Program-made: the position numbers and the translations under genes
NCBI GenBank assembly: GCA_009363875.1
Contig: CM018690.1
Coordinates: forward strand, 8,544,788 to 8,608,787
Length of the DNA: 64,000 nt
Reading direction: 5' to 3'
Origin: Mikania micrantha
Lineage: Eukaryota > Streptophyta > Magnoliopsida > Asterales > Asteraceae
In this document: positions 9,725 to 19,924 of the stretch, piece after piece
Layout of the letters: the number at the start of each line of letters is the position of its first letter
How positions within the stretch are numbered: the stretch's first letter is position 1
Notes under the pieces: generated by a model
The model's database searches: none
The model's input: the letters and a program-made list of their open reading frames with translations, nothing else
Told to the model about the DNA's origin: nothing

Positions 9725-11060
9725 CTATGACCTCCTATCTCAACATAGCAATCATCAATAGCCTCAGTCACCCTGGTCATCTTACCAATAGCCGTCTCTA
9801 CATCAAATACCCGATCTATCTTCTTAACCTTCCCAGATAACCCATCACTGAAAGTAGAAGACACAAAACTCATACTGGCACCAGAATCAAACAATACAGA
9901 AGCAGGAATATTGTTGACAGAAAAGGTACCTGTGACCACATCGGGGTCCTCGATAGCATCATCCTTTGTCATCGTGAAAGCCCGTGCTTTAGCCTTCTGC
10001 TTCTCCTTTCCTTTCTCTTCCTTCTTACCCGAGCCCGAAGCATCGGCCCGTGGTTGCCTGCAATCTTTAGACAGATGTCCAAACCCGTTGAAGTTGTAGC
10101 ATCTGGTGGCACTTGGGCAATTGCCGGAAAAATGCCCCGTCTTTCCACATCGGAAACATAGGTTAGTGCCCACCAAGCACTGTCCGGTGTGAATTTTACC
10201 ACACTTGCTGCATCGGTTCGCATCCTCACGCTTCACCTTTTTACCTGAAAACTTTCGTTGGCCTGTTCGACCCCGCTTAGTTCCGGAGGACTCTTTCACC
10301 TTTGCTTCCCCCTTGGCTGGCTCATCCGACATAACATCGTCCCAAACTATTCCACTGAGCTCCACAGTGGAATCATAAGTCTTGGGAGCATTCGCCTTCA
10401 CATGAATTCGAACCTTGGGAGGCAAACCCTCCATGTACAACTTCACCCTGCGTTCCTCAGTAGAAACCAGATGAGGAACAAGTCTAGCCATCTCGTTAAA
10501 CCTCGACGTGTACTGGCGGTGGTTCAAACTTCCAGCTTTCAGCACCAGAAACTCCCTTTCAACCTTATCCAGCTCATTCTTGGGACAGAACTGCTTTGTG
10601 ACCAGTTCCTTTAGATCGTCCCAAGTCATCTTCTCCATTTCGGCTGCAGCTTTGGACTGCTTAATGGTGTTCCACCAGTGAAGTGCCTCCTCGACAAAAG
10701 AGTGAGCTGCGAACTTAACAGATTGGTCGACTCGGCATTCACTGATGGAGATAACAGCCTCCATAGCAGATATCCAGTGGCAAGTAGCCACAGCATCCTT
10801 CTTTCCATCAAAGGTCGGTGGGTTACATCCCTTGAAGGACTTGTAGTCACAGCCCTTCAGTTTCCCAGTCATAGAGTCGTCGCTCTTAGTCTCGATGATC
10901 ACAACATCCTCATCTTCCTTAGAGCATTCCTTGGTTCCCTCCGACTTGTCCTTCAGAGTATCCTTCAGTGCCTTAGCAATCAAGGCTGGTAGCTTCTCAT
11001 CCATGATTTTGCATACCTCGTCTGAAATAGCCTTTACCACAATAGGCTCTAGAGTGAACT
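9725..11060 (-). pseudogene. gag: Antisense gag fragment, near-identical to element B gag
   Basis: A continuous minus-strand frame that aligns residue for residue with element B Gag-protease from VKAISDEVCK through three zinc knuckles (CSKCGKIHTGQC, CFRCGKTGHFSGNC, CYNFNGFGHLSKDC) to the protease motif VLFDSGASMSFVS and just beyond. I count only about seven to ten amino-acid differences; the second Cys of the third knuckle is Phe. It lacks the B N-terminus (before residue about 39) and everything after the protease, and has no LTRs of its own. The right end joins a + oriented polypurine tract at 11061 without pol sequence, the left end an LTR fragment. It is a fragment captured or inserted by rearrangement, not a working gene; its apparent start is a GTG. 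Confidence 0.85.
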
Positions 11061-11091
11061 CGAGACGAAAATTCCTTCAACAAGGGGATGT
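11061..11091 (+). other. Polypurine tract joined directly to the gag fragment
   Basis: GAGACGAAAATTCCTTC followed by AACAAGGGGATGT before the LTR start TGTAATATCCCG at 11092. The normal pol end is missing: antisense gag sequence sits immediately upstream, so this is a rearrangement junction. Confidence 0.65.
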
Positions 11092-12661
11092 TGTAATATC
11101 CCGACATTTCAGGTTAACTCCGTTAACCAGAAACTAACAGAAATCACATGAAATCATACAAAATCAAACCAGAGGGACTCGAATTAAACAAAACAAGTCT
11201 AGAAATGTTAAAACTTCAAGGATCAAACTTGTAACATTATTAAACTAGGGATTTTGACTCTTGGAAGTCAAAATTCGTGTGTTACCATGATGAAATTCGA
11301 ATTTCACATTAATCCACTTTAATTAATCTAACTAACTACTGGTAATCATCACATTGATGATCCTTATCATCAATTCAGAGTTATGGTGATCATAACGATC
11401 GAATTAAACCCAATTGTACCCCAAGAGTCGAAACCGTCACTTTTAATCATGGTAACCATATAATTCAACTTTAAACACCCGAATTGAGTATAAGGAACTC
11501 TTAGTTGGCACCCTTAGAGACATTTGCATCTAACAATTCGAATCAAGAAGCTACTGGAAGAAGAATTTAATCGAGAGCCGGCCGTAACTCAGGCCATTAG
11601 TAGAACCATGTCAATTCAACATTAAACCAGGTAATAATCAACTCCTACATAACCTGAAAGTATTCAAAAAGGAAAGCCCTATGATAATTCGGAGTTATAA
11701 TGCCGAATTATACGAATTCGATTCTTAGGGTTCTTAAATAAGAACGAATTGGGGTTTTCAATGTAAATGAGTTCCATAGTCAAATCAAATGAAATCACAT
11801 ACATAGCTTCGAAATGATGTGTTGAACAAAAGCCCTATATCGCAAGAGCATGTTAAATTATATCATTAGCTTCGCAAGAGCATGTTAAATGAAAACCCTA
11901 TGCTAATTTAATCTAATCGTAACGAATTTTATGAAATTGAATGCCAGGGTTTATTACATAAAATGAATTGGGGGTTATGATGCAAATGAGTATGAGATCC
12001 AAATTAAACCACTCAGATTGGTGCGTGATACCTTGTTTTATAGAAACCCTGTAAATCTATAACTTTCTATTAATGATTTCTATGTAATTGAATTGGGAAT
12101 TTTAAGAACTCGAATTCGAACGTGGGTACACCCTATTGACCGGGTTACAGTGATTCATTTTCAAATTAAAATCACCTACAGGGCCATTTGGGTCCCTTGA
12201 ACCAAAGCCCCATGATTACAAATTCGATCGCGTTCGAATCAGGGCTCAATTTGGATCACATGGTTCGGTTTAGGTTTACAAAAGGGAACCCGATTGTTGG
12301 AGGTCAAAACAATTAGGTTGGGGTTCCTAATACGATTCCCTAGCGGGCTGGTTTAGTAGAATGGGTGTGTTGTGAGCGGGAGGTCGCGGGTTCAAAACCA
12401 TGCACCACCGGTTTTGAACCAAAATGCCATTTTTTTGGATTTGTGACTATAACTTTCTCATTACAACTCCGATTTGGTCCGTTCCGGTTTTGTTGGATCC
12501 GAAATTGAATTCCGAACAAAATGAAATGATAAAATTTTCTTATAGTTTGTTCAAACATTTGTGATTACTTATACAAACATGTGCACACACCAACCTTGTG
12601 TTGACTATGTTTGCATGTTTTCTCAGGACACGAAGGCATAAGCACGAGCAAGCAGGGACTA
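11092..12661 (+). repeat. LTR, left part, interrupted by element B
   Basis: Starts TGTAATATCCCGAC after a polypurine tract. The LTR resumes at 22201 and ends GGTGTGACA at 22459, giving about 1.83 kb once element B is removed. The five bases GACTA at 12657-12661 are repeated at 22196-22200 as B's target-site duplication. Landmarks in common with other LTRs here include CACACACCAACCTTGTG and TTTTCTCAGGACACG near 12575-12630. Non-coding. Confidence 0.75.
12343..12415 (+). other. tRNA-like segment with pol III A/B-box motifs inside an LTR
   Basis: TGGTTTAGTAGAATGGG (12349-12365) resembles an A box and GGTTCAAAACC (12389-12399) a B box, at roughly tRNA spacing. The acceptor and T stems do not pair well and no anticodon arm is convincing, so this is at best a decayed tRNA-like or SINE-head sequence, not a functional tRNA gene. 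Confidence 0.4.
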
Positions 12662-13103
12662 TGTGAGGCCCCGAAACCGGGCACCTCGCAGAGGTTGGTT
12701 TTCATCATAACACATAGCTCTTAAACTAAAAACTTTCATAATCATGCAGCGGAAATGTAAACATAGTTTGATAAACAGAATTCAATAAAGTGTCTGTATC
12801 AAAATCATATCGAATTGCCAAAGCCAACGAATCGTCTGGATTACTGCCCGAGCTCCATGCCTTCTCTTATCATAGCTTTAACCTGACATACATGCTAAAT
12901 CAAGTCAGCTTACGCTGGTGAGTTCTAGTTTTCATAAAACAACATTAAACATACTTAACATAAACCTCATTTCATACACATAGTCCATAACCTTAGCACA
13001 TAAAATCCTTAACATCATCATCATACGTTCCACTGCTACCATACGAGCAGTGGGCTTATGCCGGCACAAGGCTCCATACCCATTTACAGTCATGGTTACC
13101 TAT

Positions 13104-13365
13104 CATACCCAGTTACAGTCGTGGTTGACTATCATACCCAGTTACAGTCGTGGTTGACTATCATACCCAGTTATAGTCGTGGTTGACTATCATACCCAGT
13201 TATAGTCGTGGTTGACTATCATACCCAGTTATAGTCGTGGTTGACTATCATACCCAGTTATAGTCGTGGTTGACTATCATACCCAGTTATAGTCGTGGTT
13301 GACTATCATACCCAGTTATAGTCGTGGTTGACTATCATACCTAGTTATAGTCGTGGTTGACTCTC
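13104..13365. repeat. 29-bp tandem repeat array, nine units, each with TTGACT
   Basis: Nine head-to-tail units of 29 bp beginning CATACCCAGTTATAG and ending GTGGTTGACTAT, with one more degenerate unit upstream. Variants: TTACAG in the first two units, CCTAGTT in the last. The 5' LTR copy has seven units (20369-20572), so two units were gained or lost since insertion. Every unit carries a TTGACT core. Confidence 0.95.
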
Positions 13366-14762
13366 ATACCTACCCAGCACAAGAACTGGTACATCTTTCA
13401 TACATATCCTATAACACGTATAGGAACATCGTTCGTTCGTCATACATGATATACTAGCATTATATCATCTTTTATCATAATCATCATAACATTTACTGCT
13501 AGCATCATAACATCATTCATTGCAGTCATCATGGCATCTTAGGCATGTCATACTAGCATCGTTTCATCATACCATCATAGCATACTGGCATCATGCACAG
13601 TTCATCATAACATACTAGCATCATTATCATATCATAACATCATGTCATCATGCCTACATATCATGCTTCCATCCTAGCAACCTAGGACCTTGTCATACTC
13701 CTATGACTATTATCATAGTTACCATCATGAAGCATGTTATCATAAAGTCATCATCATATCATATGCTAGCATCATTATCATGGCATGTCCTTCATTATCA
13801 TAACTCATTTATCATGCATTCGTCATACTTAACATACTTTCATGCATAATCATGCTATCACATAAACATGTATATCTAGTCATGGCATATCATCATTCAT
13901 TCATTATCATCATAAGCGCATAACATCATAGACATAACAATAAGCATGTATGCCAGCCCAAAACATTAAGCATAAAATAGGGCGTCTAGAACTCACCTGA
14001 TAATAGACTCCTGTTATCCTTAGCCGAACTCCTTAGCTAGGGCCTTAAGGACCTACATCAGTTACATCGTCTCGTTACATTTCATCACATCACATCCTTA
14101 GACTTAGAATTTATCCTAAGTCCTAGTAGTCAACTAGTCCCCATTATGAGCTCAAGTTCCCGAATCTTAGCTAAGTATTCGAAACACTCGAGGTTCATTA
14201 AGCATCTCATACTCGAAACCCATATACACGAAACACCCAAAGTACACAAAACCTTGTGTACTCGAACTGTCATGTGTATTCGAACTAGGGTACACGAAAG
14301 CACCGTATTCGAACTTCTTGTACTCGAAATGCTCTACTCGAAATGACCATACTCGAAATTCTAAGTATGATTTCGAGTACCCTTTGTGCAGTATTTCGTG
14401 TACTCGTAACTTTCGTCATTAAACATCTCAGAACTTCATCTAAGGCTTTGGGGAGCTAGTTCTAGGTCCCTCATGTTGTTACCAACATGCTGGAACCTCA
14501 AAGTTCCGAACTTTATGCATAAAGGTGCAAGCTTTATGCACAAGTACACCTTTCATAAAAATCCTAACTTTTGCATAAAAATCCTAGCTTTTTGATTTAG
14601 AACACTTACTTGAAGTTAGGTGATCACCCCTGTAGATTCCCGAGCGTTTCCTCCTTCGTTTGGTCGATCAAAAGCTCGATCCTTGAAGTTTCTTGGTTCC
14701 GACTTCGTGTACTCGAGAGAGAGCGTGCTCAGCCAAAGGTTCGCACATATCCCAAGGCACTG

Positions 14763-14772
14763 GTATTTATAG
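14763..14772 (-). promoter_or_regulatory. TATA box in element B 3' LTR
   Basis: In element sense CTATAAATAC, about 215 bp from the LTR start, with transcription expected to begin some 30 bp downstream (around 14735). Several TTCGAGTAC/TTCGTGTAC motifs sit on both sides. Confidence 0.65.
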
Positions 14773-14988
14773 GGAGTGTCCTTGTACTCGAAACCGGAAC
14801 AGAATTTCGAGAACAAGAGTACTCGAATTCGGATGTACACGAAAATCTGGTGTACTCGAAATTGGGTTCGAGTACACGAACTCGGATTTTAACTTAGTTA
14901 TTTTCCGCACATTTTCCAACAAATTAATTATCCGTTACCCATTCGTAAGTTCGGATAACTTGCATTTTAGAAAATTTGGGATGTTACA

Positions 14989-15002
14989 AGTCTCCCCTCC
15001 TT
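14989..15002 (-). other. Element B polypurine tract
   Basis: AAGGAGGGGAGACT in element sense, immediately upstream of the 3' LTR and downstream of GTTTCGGGACGAAACC. Confidence 0.85.
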
Positions 15003-15032
15003 ACAATAGGTTTCGTCCCGAAACCTGCCTCG

Positions 15033-15870
15033 TTACATATCGAACAAATGTGGATACAACTTCCTCATCTCGTCTTCCAATTCCCATGTCGTGTCTGAAC
15101 CCATCCTATGCTTCCACTGAACTCTTACTTGATGAACCGTTTTATTCCGTAGCTGCTTTTCATTCGTATCCACAATGGCAACTGGCTCTTCAATGTAGTT
15201 CAGTCGATCATCTACCTCAATGTCATCCAAAGGAACATGCGCCTGCTCGTCTGCCAAGCACTTCCTAAGATGTGACACGTGGAAGGTAGGATGAATCCCG
15301 TTCAGCTCCTCTGGTAGATCCAGTCGATACGCGACTTTCCCTACCCCTGCTTTTATCTGAAACGGTCCGATGTACCTCGGACTCAACTTTCCTCTCTTCC
15401 TGAATCGAATGATTCCCTTCCAAGGTGATACCTTCAGCAACACTCGATCGCCAACATCGAACTTGATTGGTCTTCGGCGCTTGTCAGCGTAAGACTTTTG
15501 GCGATCTTGTGCAGCTTTCATACGTGCTTTTATCACCCGTAGCTTTTCCGCCATATCAATCACGGCAACCTTGTTTCCCATTTCTTTCTGTCCAACTTCA
15601 CCCCAGCATACCGGGGTTCTACATCGTCTTCCGTACAACGCCTCATATGGGGGCATTCCGATGCTGGAGTGGTAGCTGTTGTTATAAGAAAACTCCACCA
15701 ATGGCAAGTGGTCATCCCAGCTTCCTCCAAAATCGATAATGCACGCCCTAAGCATATCCTCCAACGTTTGAATAGTCCTTTCCGACTGTCCATCCGTTTG
15801 GGGGTGATAGGCGGTACTGATGTTCAGTCTCGTTCCCATAGCATTGTGAAACTGCTTCCAGAATCTGGAG
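15033..15870 (-). pseudogene. Element B integrase C-terminal half with chromodomain-like tail
   Basis: A 268-residue open frame starting MGTRLNISTAYHPQTDGQSE. It holds the third catalytic residue (Glu of GQSER) and the GPY/F-type C-terminal domain (KLSPRYIGPFQIKAGVG, HPTFHVSHLRKC). It ends with a chromodomain-like segment (EEPVAIVDTNEKQLRNKTV, VQWKHRMGSDTTWELED) and YPHLFDM. It is out of frame with the preceding integrase part because a single base appears to be missing near 15870, between the second Asp and the Glu. Confidence 0.88.
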
Positions 15871-16616
15871 TAAACCTCGTATCTCGATCTGACACAATGG
15901 AGACAGGAACTCCATGTCGAGTCACAATCTCTTTCACGAACAAATCAGACAACCTTTCGGACGTATACGTTTCCCTGATAGGGAGGAAGTGTGCACTCTT
16001 CGTTAGCCGGTCCACAATCACCCAAATGGTATCATGTCGTTTAGCTGTTCTTGGTAGCTTGGTGATGAAATCCATGGTGATGTGTTCCCATTTCCATTCC
16101 GGTATCTCAAGAGGTTGCACATATCCGTATGGCTTCTGATGTTCAGCCTTCACTTGCGCACAAGTAAGGCATCGGTTCACATACTGCATTACGTTAAACT
16201 TCATACCCGGCCACCAATAGTCTTTTCGAAGATCTTGATACATCTTCGTCGCACCGGGATGCACCGAATAACGTGATTTGTGGGCTTCGTCTAAAATTCT
16301 CGCTCGAATGTCCCCATTTCTGGGCACCCACATACGACCGAATCGTACTTTCACATCGTGATCATTGTCTTCCAAGTTCTTGACTTGCCCGAAGACACGT
16401 TCAAAACCCACATTCTCTTCTTTCAATCCTTCATGTTGCGCCTGCTTGAGCTCATTCAGAAAGTCTGGTGTTATTACCAAACTATACGATTTTACTCGTA
16501 TGGCAGGATGATCAGTCTTGCGACTCAGAGCATCCGCCACCACATTGGCCTTTCCCGGGTGATATAGAATATCACAATCGTAATCCTTTAGAAGCTCAAG
16601 CCATCGTCTCTACCTC
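15824..16616 (-). pseudogene. Element B integrase zinc finger and catalytic core, 5' part
   Basis: A 239-residue frame starting at MVADALSRK, continuous upstream with RNase H except for an in-frame TAG near 16617. The HHCC finger is intact (H88, H95, C125, C128 of this ORF: HKSRYSVH and CLTCAQ). The core shows the first Asp in TMDFITKLP (D158) and the second in VSDRDTRF (D219). It then leaves the frame at FTPDSGSSF through a 1-nt deletion, so integrase cannot be made as one chain. Confidence 0.88.
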
Positions 16617-17776
16617 ATGTTCAAATCCTTTTGCTCGAAGAAGTACTTCAAGCTCTTGTGGTCGGTATAGATGGTACTCCTTACTCCATACAGATAGTGC
16701 CTCCATATTTTCAATGCAAACACCACTGCAGCGAGTTCAAGATCGTGGGTTGGGTAGTTAGCCTCATGAATCTTTAGCTGGCGTGAAGCATAAGCTATCA
16801 CCCTTCCCCTTTGCATCAGTACGCATCCCAACCCTTGTCGTGACGCATCGGCATACACAACAAGATCATCGTTTCCATTCGGCAGTGCCAGAACAGGAGC
16901 TTGGGTAAGTTTCTCCTTTAGCACTGAAAACGCTTGTTCTTGGTTTGGACCCCATTCGTACCTTACGTCTTTCTTCGTGAGCTTCGTCAGTGGCGTCGCT
17001 ATCTTAGAGAAGTCCTGAATAAATCTCCGATAGTAACCGGCCAAACCAAGAAAACTGCGTACTTCCGTAGGTGACTTCGGAGGGCTCCATTTCATAATCG
17101 TTTCAACTTTAGCTGGATCTACCATAATGCCTTCTGGGTTCACCACGTGACCCAGAAACTGTACCTCTCGTAACCAGAAAGCACATTTGGAGAATTTAGC
17201 ATAAAGTCTCTCTTTCCTCAGGATCTCCAATACCTCACGTATGTGGCAAGCATGGTCTCCCTCGTTCTTTGAATAAATCAAAATATCACCAATAAACACT
17301 ATCACCGATCGGTCCAGCATCGGTCGACATACCCTGTTCATCAAATCCATAAATGTTGCAGGAGCATTCGTCAATCCAAACGACATAACGAGAAACTCGT
17401 AATGTCCATAACGCGTACGGAAAGCAGTCATTGGAATATCCTGCTCTCGAACTTTCAACTGATGGTAACCGGATCGGAGATCTATCTTTGAGAACCAGCT
17501 TGCACCTTGCAATTGATCGAACAAGTCATCAATTCTAGGTAGAGGATACCTGTTCTTTACGGTCAATTTATTCAGTTCCCTGTAATCGATACACATACGC
17601 ATACTTCCATCTTTCTTCTTAACGAACAGCACCGGTGCTCCCCACGGAGAGACACTCGGTCGTATAAAACCTTTATCAAGGAGTTCTTGTAGCTGGGTCA
17701 TCATTTCCTTCATCTCGTTTGGAGCTAAACGGTACGGTGCTTTGGCAACGGGTTGTGCCCCCGGCACTAAGTCGAT
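16610..17776 (-). pseudogene. Element B reverse transcriptase / RNase H, catalytic Asp changed
   Basis: Frame starting IDLVPGAQPVAKAPYRL after a TAG codon at 17777-17779. RT fingers and palm are well preserved (KKKDGSMRMCIDYRELNKL, RYPLPRIDDLFDQL, FSKIDLRSGYHQLKV, FRTRYGHYEFLVMSFGLTN). The catalytic box reads VFIGDILIYS: the first Asp of the usual xxDD pair is Gly (GGT). The RNase H part follows (LVVYADASRQGLGCVL, VIAYASRQLKIHE, YTDHKSLKYFFEQKDLN) and stops at TAG directly after NMR, where relatives have Gln (compare MRQRQWVELL in element A). Confidence 0.93.
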
Positions 17777-19594
17777 CTAGAACTCAATTTCCCGTTCGGG
17801 TGGTAATCCAGGCAATTCCTCAGGGAATACATCGGGGAAGTTACACACCACGGGAACATCATCAATCGTCCTCATATCCATACGTTCCTCAATCACGTAG
17901 GCCAAGTAGGCTACACACCCTCGCCTCATCATAACATCAGTCGTGATCATCGAAATGATCTTAGGCGCATACATCGCTTTATCACCATAAACCGTCACAG
18001 AGCTCCCATCCATCGCACGTAAACATATCATCTTTCGTCGACATACAATGTTAGCCTCATATTTGGCTAACCAGTCCATACCCAAAACCACATCGAATCC
18101 TCCTAAGGTAATAAGAAACAATCGTACTGGGAACCTATGACCTCTTATCTCAACATAGCAATCATCAATAGCCTCAGTCACCCTGGTCATCTTACCAATA
18201 GCCGTCTCTACATCAAATACCCGATCTATCTTCTTAACCTTCCCAGATAACCCATCACAGAAAGTAGAAGACACAAAACTCATACTGGCACCAGAATCAA
18301 ACAATACAGAAGCAGGAATATTGTTGATAGAAAAGGTACCTGTGACCACATCGGGGTCCTCGATAGCATCATCCTTTGTCATCGTGAAAGCCCGTGCTTT
18401 AGCCTTCTGCTTCTCCTTTCCTTTCTCTTCCTTCTTACCCGAGCCCGAAGCATCGGCCCGTGGTTGCCTGCAATCTTTAGACAGATGTCCAAACCCGTTG
18501 CAGTTGTAGCATCTGGTGGCACTTGGGCAATTGCCGGAAAAATGCCCCGTCTTTCCGCATCGGAAACATAGGTTAGTGCCCACCAAGCACTGTCCGGTGT
18601 GAATTTTACCACACTTGCTGCATCGGTTCGCATCCTCACGCTTCACCTTTTTGCCTGAAAACTTTCGTTGGTCTGTTCGACCCCGCTTAGTTCCGGAGGA
18701 CTCTTTCACCTTTGCTTCCCCCTTGGCTGGCTCATCCGACATAACATCGTCCCAAACTATTCCACTGAGCTCCACAGTGGAATCATAAGTCTTGGGAGCA
18801 TTCGCCTTCACATGAATTCGAACCTTGGGAGGCAAACCCTCCATGTACAACTTCACCCTGTGTTCCTCGGTAGAAACCAGATGAGGAACAAGTCTAGCCA
18901 TCTCGTTAAACCTCGACGTGTACTGGCGGTGGTTCAAACTTCCAGCTTTCAGCACCAGAAACTCCCTTTCAACCTTATCCAGCTCATTCTTGGGACAGAA
19001 CTGCTTTGTGACCAGTTCCTTTAGATCGTCCCAAGTCATCTTCTCCATTTCGGCTGCAGCTTTGGACTGCTTAATGGTGTTCCACCAGTGAAGTGCCTCC
19101 TCGACAAAAGAGTGAGCTGCGAACTTAACAGATTGGTCGACTCGGCATTCACTGATGGAGATAACAGCCTCCATAGCAGATATCCAGTGGCAAGTAGCCA
19201 CAGCATCCTTCTTTCCATCAAAGGTCGGTGGGTTACATCCCTTGAAGGACTTGTAGTCACAGCCCTTCAGTTTCCCAGTCATAGAGTCGTCGCTCTTAGT
19301 CTCGATGATCACAACATCCTCATCTTCCTTAGAGCATTCCTTGGTTCCCTCGGACTTGTCCTTCAGAGTATCCTTCAGTGCCTTAGCAATCAAGGCTGGT
19401 AGCTTCTCATCCATGATTTTGCATACCTCGTCTGAAATAGCCTTTACCACAATAGGCTCTAGAGTGAACTCGTCTTCATTCTCAGGTTGCTCGTTGTGCT
19501 CGTGGTCGCCCTCATTGACGGGTTCTTCATCCTCGACACGTGGTTCTTCGGGTTTCTGTGGTTGCTTACGTGGTCTACCCTTTTGTCCAGCCAT
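17777..19594 (-). CDS. gag: Element B Gag-protease
   Basis: 605 residues from ATG at 19594. Residues 1-50 are basic, then acidic and Pro/Glu-rich. The retrotransposon Gag core spans about 100-260 (FDGKKDAVATCHWISAMEAV, HWWNTIKQSKAA, RQYTSRFNEMARLV, YMEGLPPKVR). Three zinc knuckles follow (CSKCGKIHTGQC, CFRCGKTGHFSGNC, CYNCNGFGHLSKDC), then a basic linker and the aspartic protease (VLFDSGASMSFVS, later VVLGMDWLAKY). It reaches the PR-RT linker (VFPEELPGLPPEREIEF) and ends at TAG. Gag forms the virus-like particle and protease matures it. The stop would require readthrough for RT synthesis. Confidence 0.92.
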   Translation of the reverse strand: MAGQKGRPRKQPQKPEEPRVEDEEPVNEGDHEHNEQPENEDEFTLEPIVVKAISDEVCKIMDEKLPALIAKALKDTLKDKSEGTKECSKEDEDVVIIETKSDDSMTGKLKGCDYKSFKGCNPPTFDGKKDAVATCHWISAMEAVISISECRVDQSVKFAAHSFVEEALHWWNTIKQSKAAAEMEKMTWDDLKELVTKQFCPKNELDKVEREFLVLKAGSLNHRQYTSRFNEMARLVPHLVSTEEHRVKLYMEGLPPKVRIHVKANAPKTYDSTVELSGIVWDDVMSDEPAKGEAKVKESSGTKRGRTDQRKFSGKKVKREDANRCSKCGKIHTGQCLVGTNLCFRCGKTGHFSGNCPSATRCYNCNGFGHLSKDCRQPRADASGSGKKEEKGKEKQKAKARAFTMTKDDAIEDPDVVTGTFSINNIPASVLFDSGASMSFVSSTFCDGLSGKVKKIDRVFDVETAIGKMTRVTEAIDDCYVEIRGHRFPVRLFLITLGGFDVVLGMDWLAKYEANIVCRRKMICLRAMDGSSVTVYGDKAMYAPKIISMITTDVMMRRGCVAYLAYVIEERMDMRTIDDVPVVCNFPDVFPEELPGLPPEREIEF

Positions 19595-19911
19595 CTAACT
19601 AACTACAGGATGTAACAATTGATGAGTTAGTATAGGAATCAGTTTAGCACGAAATAAGCTTTGTAAATCGTTAATGACGTTGATCAAGTGCTATTAACCA
19701 TTTACCCAACTCATAGGCTCTAAACGTTTCCCATCCCATCTCTTCAATGCGCATGACACTAACTATATACATAACCTTACATCTAACCCTTAACTCATAC
19801 ATAAACATTCAGCTCGTGGCATCCGTTCATCCGTGGTTGGCAATCCGCTTCACTTAATCCCATTCTCAGTTTAAGTCTTAGCATTTTGGATGCTAAGATC
19901 TCTCAAACTAT
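19595..19911 (-). other. Element B 5' leader between PBS and gag
   Basis: About 300 bp of untranslated leader between the PBS and the gag ATG. No ORF or clear repeat seen. Confidence 0.6.
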
Positions 19912-19924
19912 GGCTCTGATACCA
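19912..19924 (-). other. Primer-binding site, initiator tRNA-Met type
   Basis: TGGTATCAGAGCC in element sense, three bases inside the 5' LTR end. This is the standard complement of the plant initiator tRNA-Met 3' end used by many Ty3/gypsy chromoviruses. Confidence 0.93.

Larger units (their letters stand above)
12662..14988 (-). repeat. Element B 3' LTR
   Basis: 2327 bp, running TGTAACATCCC...CCTCACA in element sense. It contains nine 29-bp tandem repeats (13104-13365), an AT/CAT-rich middle, and a region dense in TACTCGAA/TACACGAA motifs (about 14160-14890). A TATA box CTATAAATAC lies at 14772-14763. It is nearly identical to the 5' LTR at 19928-22195. Confidence 0.95.

Noticed and set aside
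10258..10614. 118-residue + strand open frame (repeated at 18668-19024)
   Set aside because: Antisense shadow of the gag coding region; it exists only because the minus-strand Gag is conserved.
12349..12399. Functional tRNA gene
   Set aside because: A- and B-box-like motifs only; acceptor and T stems do not pair and there is no clear anticodon arm or terminator.
13104..13365. Regularly spaced 29-bp repeats looking like a CRISPR array
   Set aside because: Units are directly contiguous with no unique spacers, they lie inside retrotransposon LTRs, and the sequence is plant nuclear.
14693..15268. 191-residue + strand open frame over the LTR/pol end of element B
   Set aside because: Overlaps LTR and integrase on the other strand, has no domain, and its LTR part shows up again in the other LTR with a different end.
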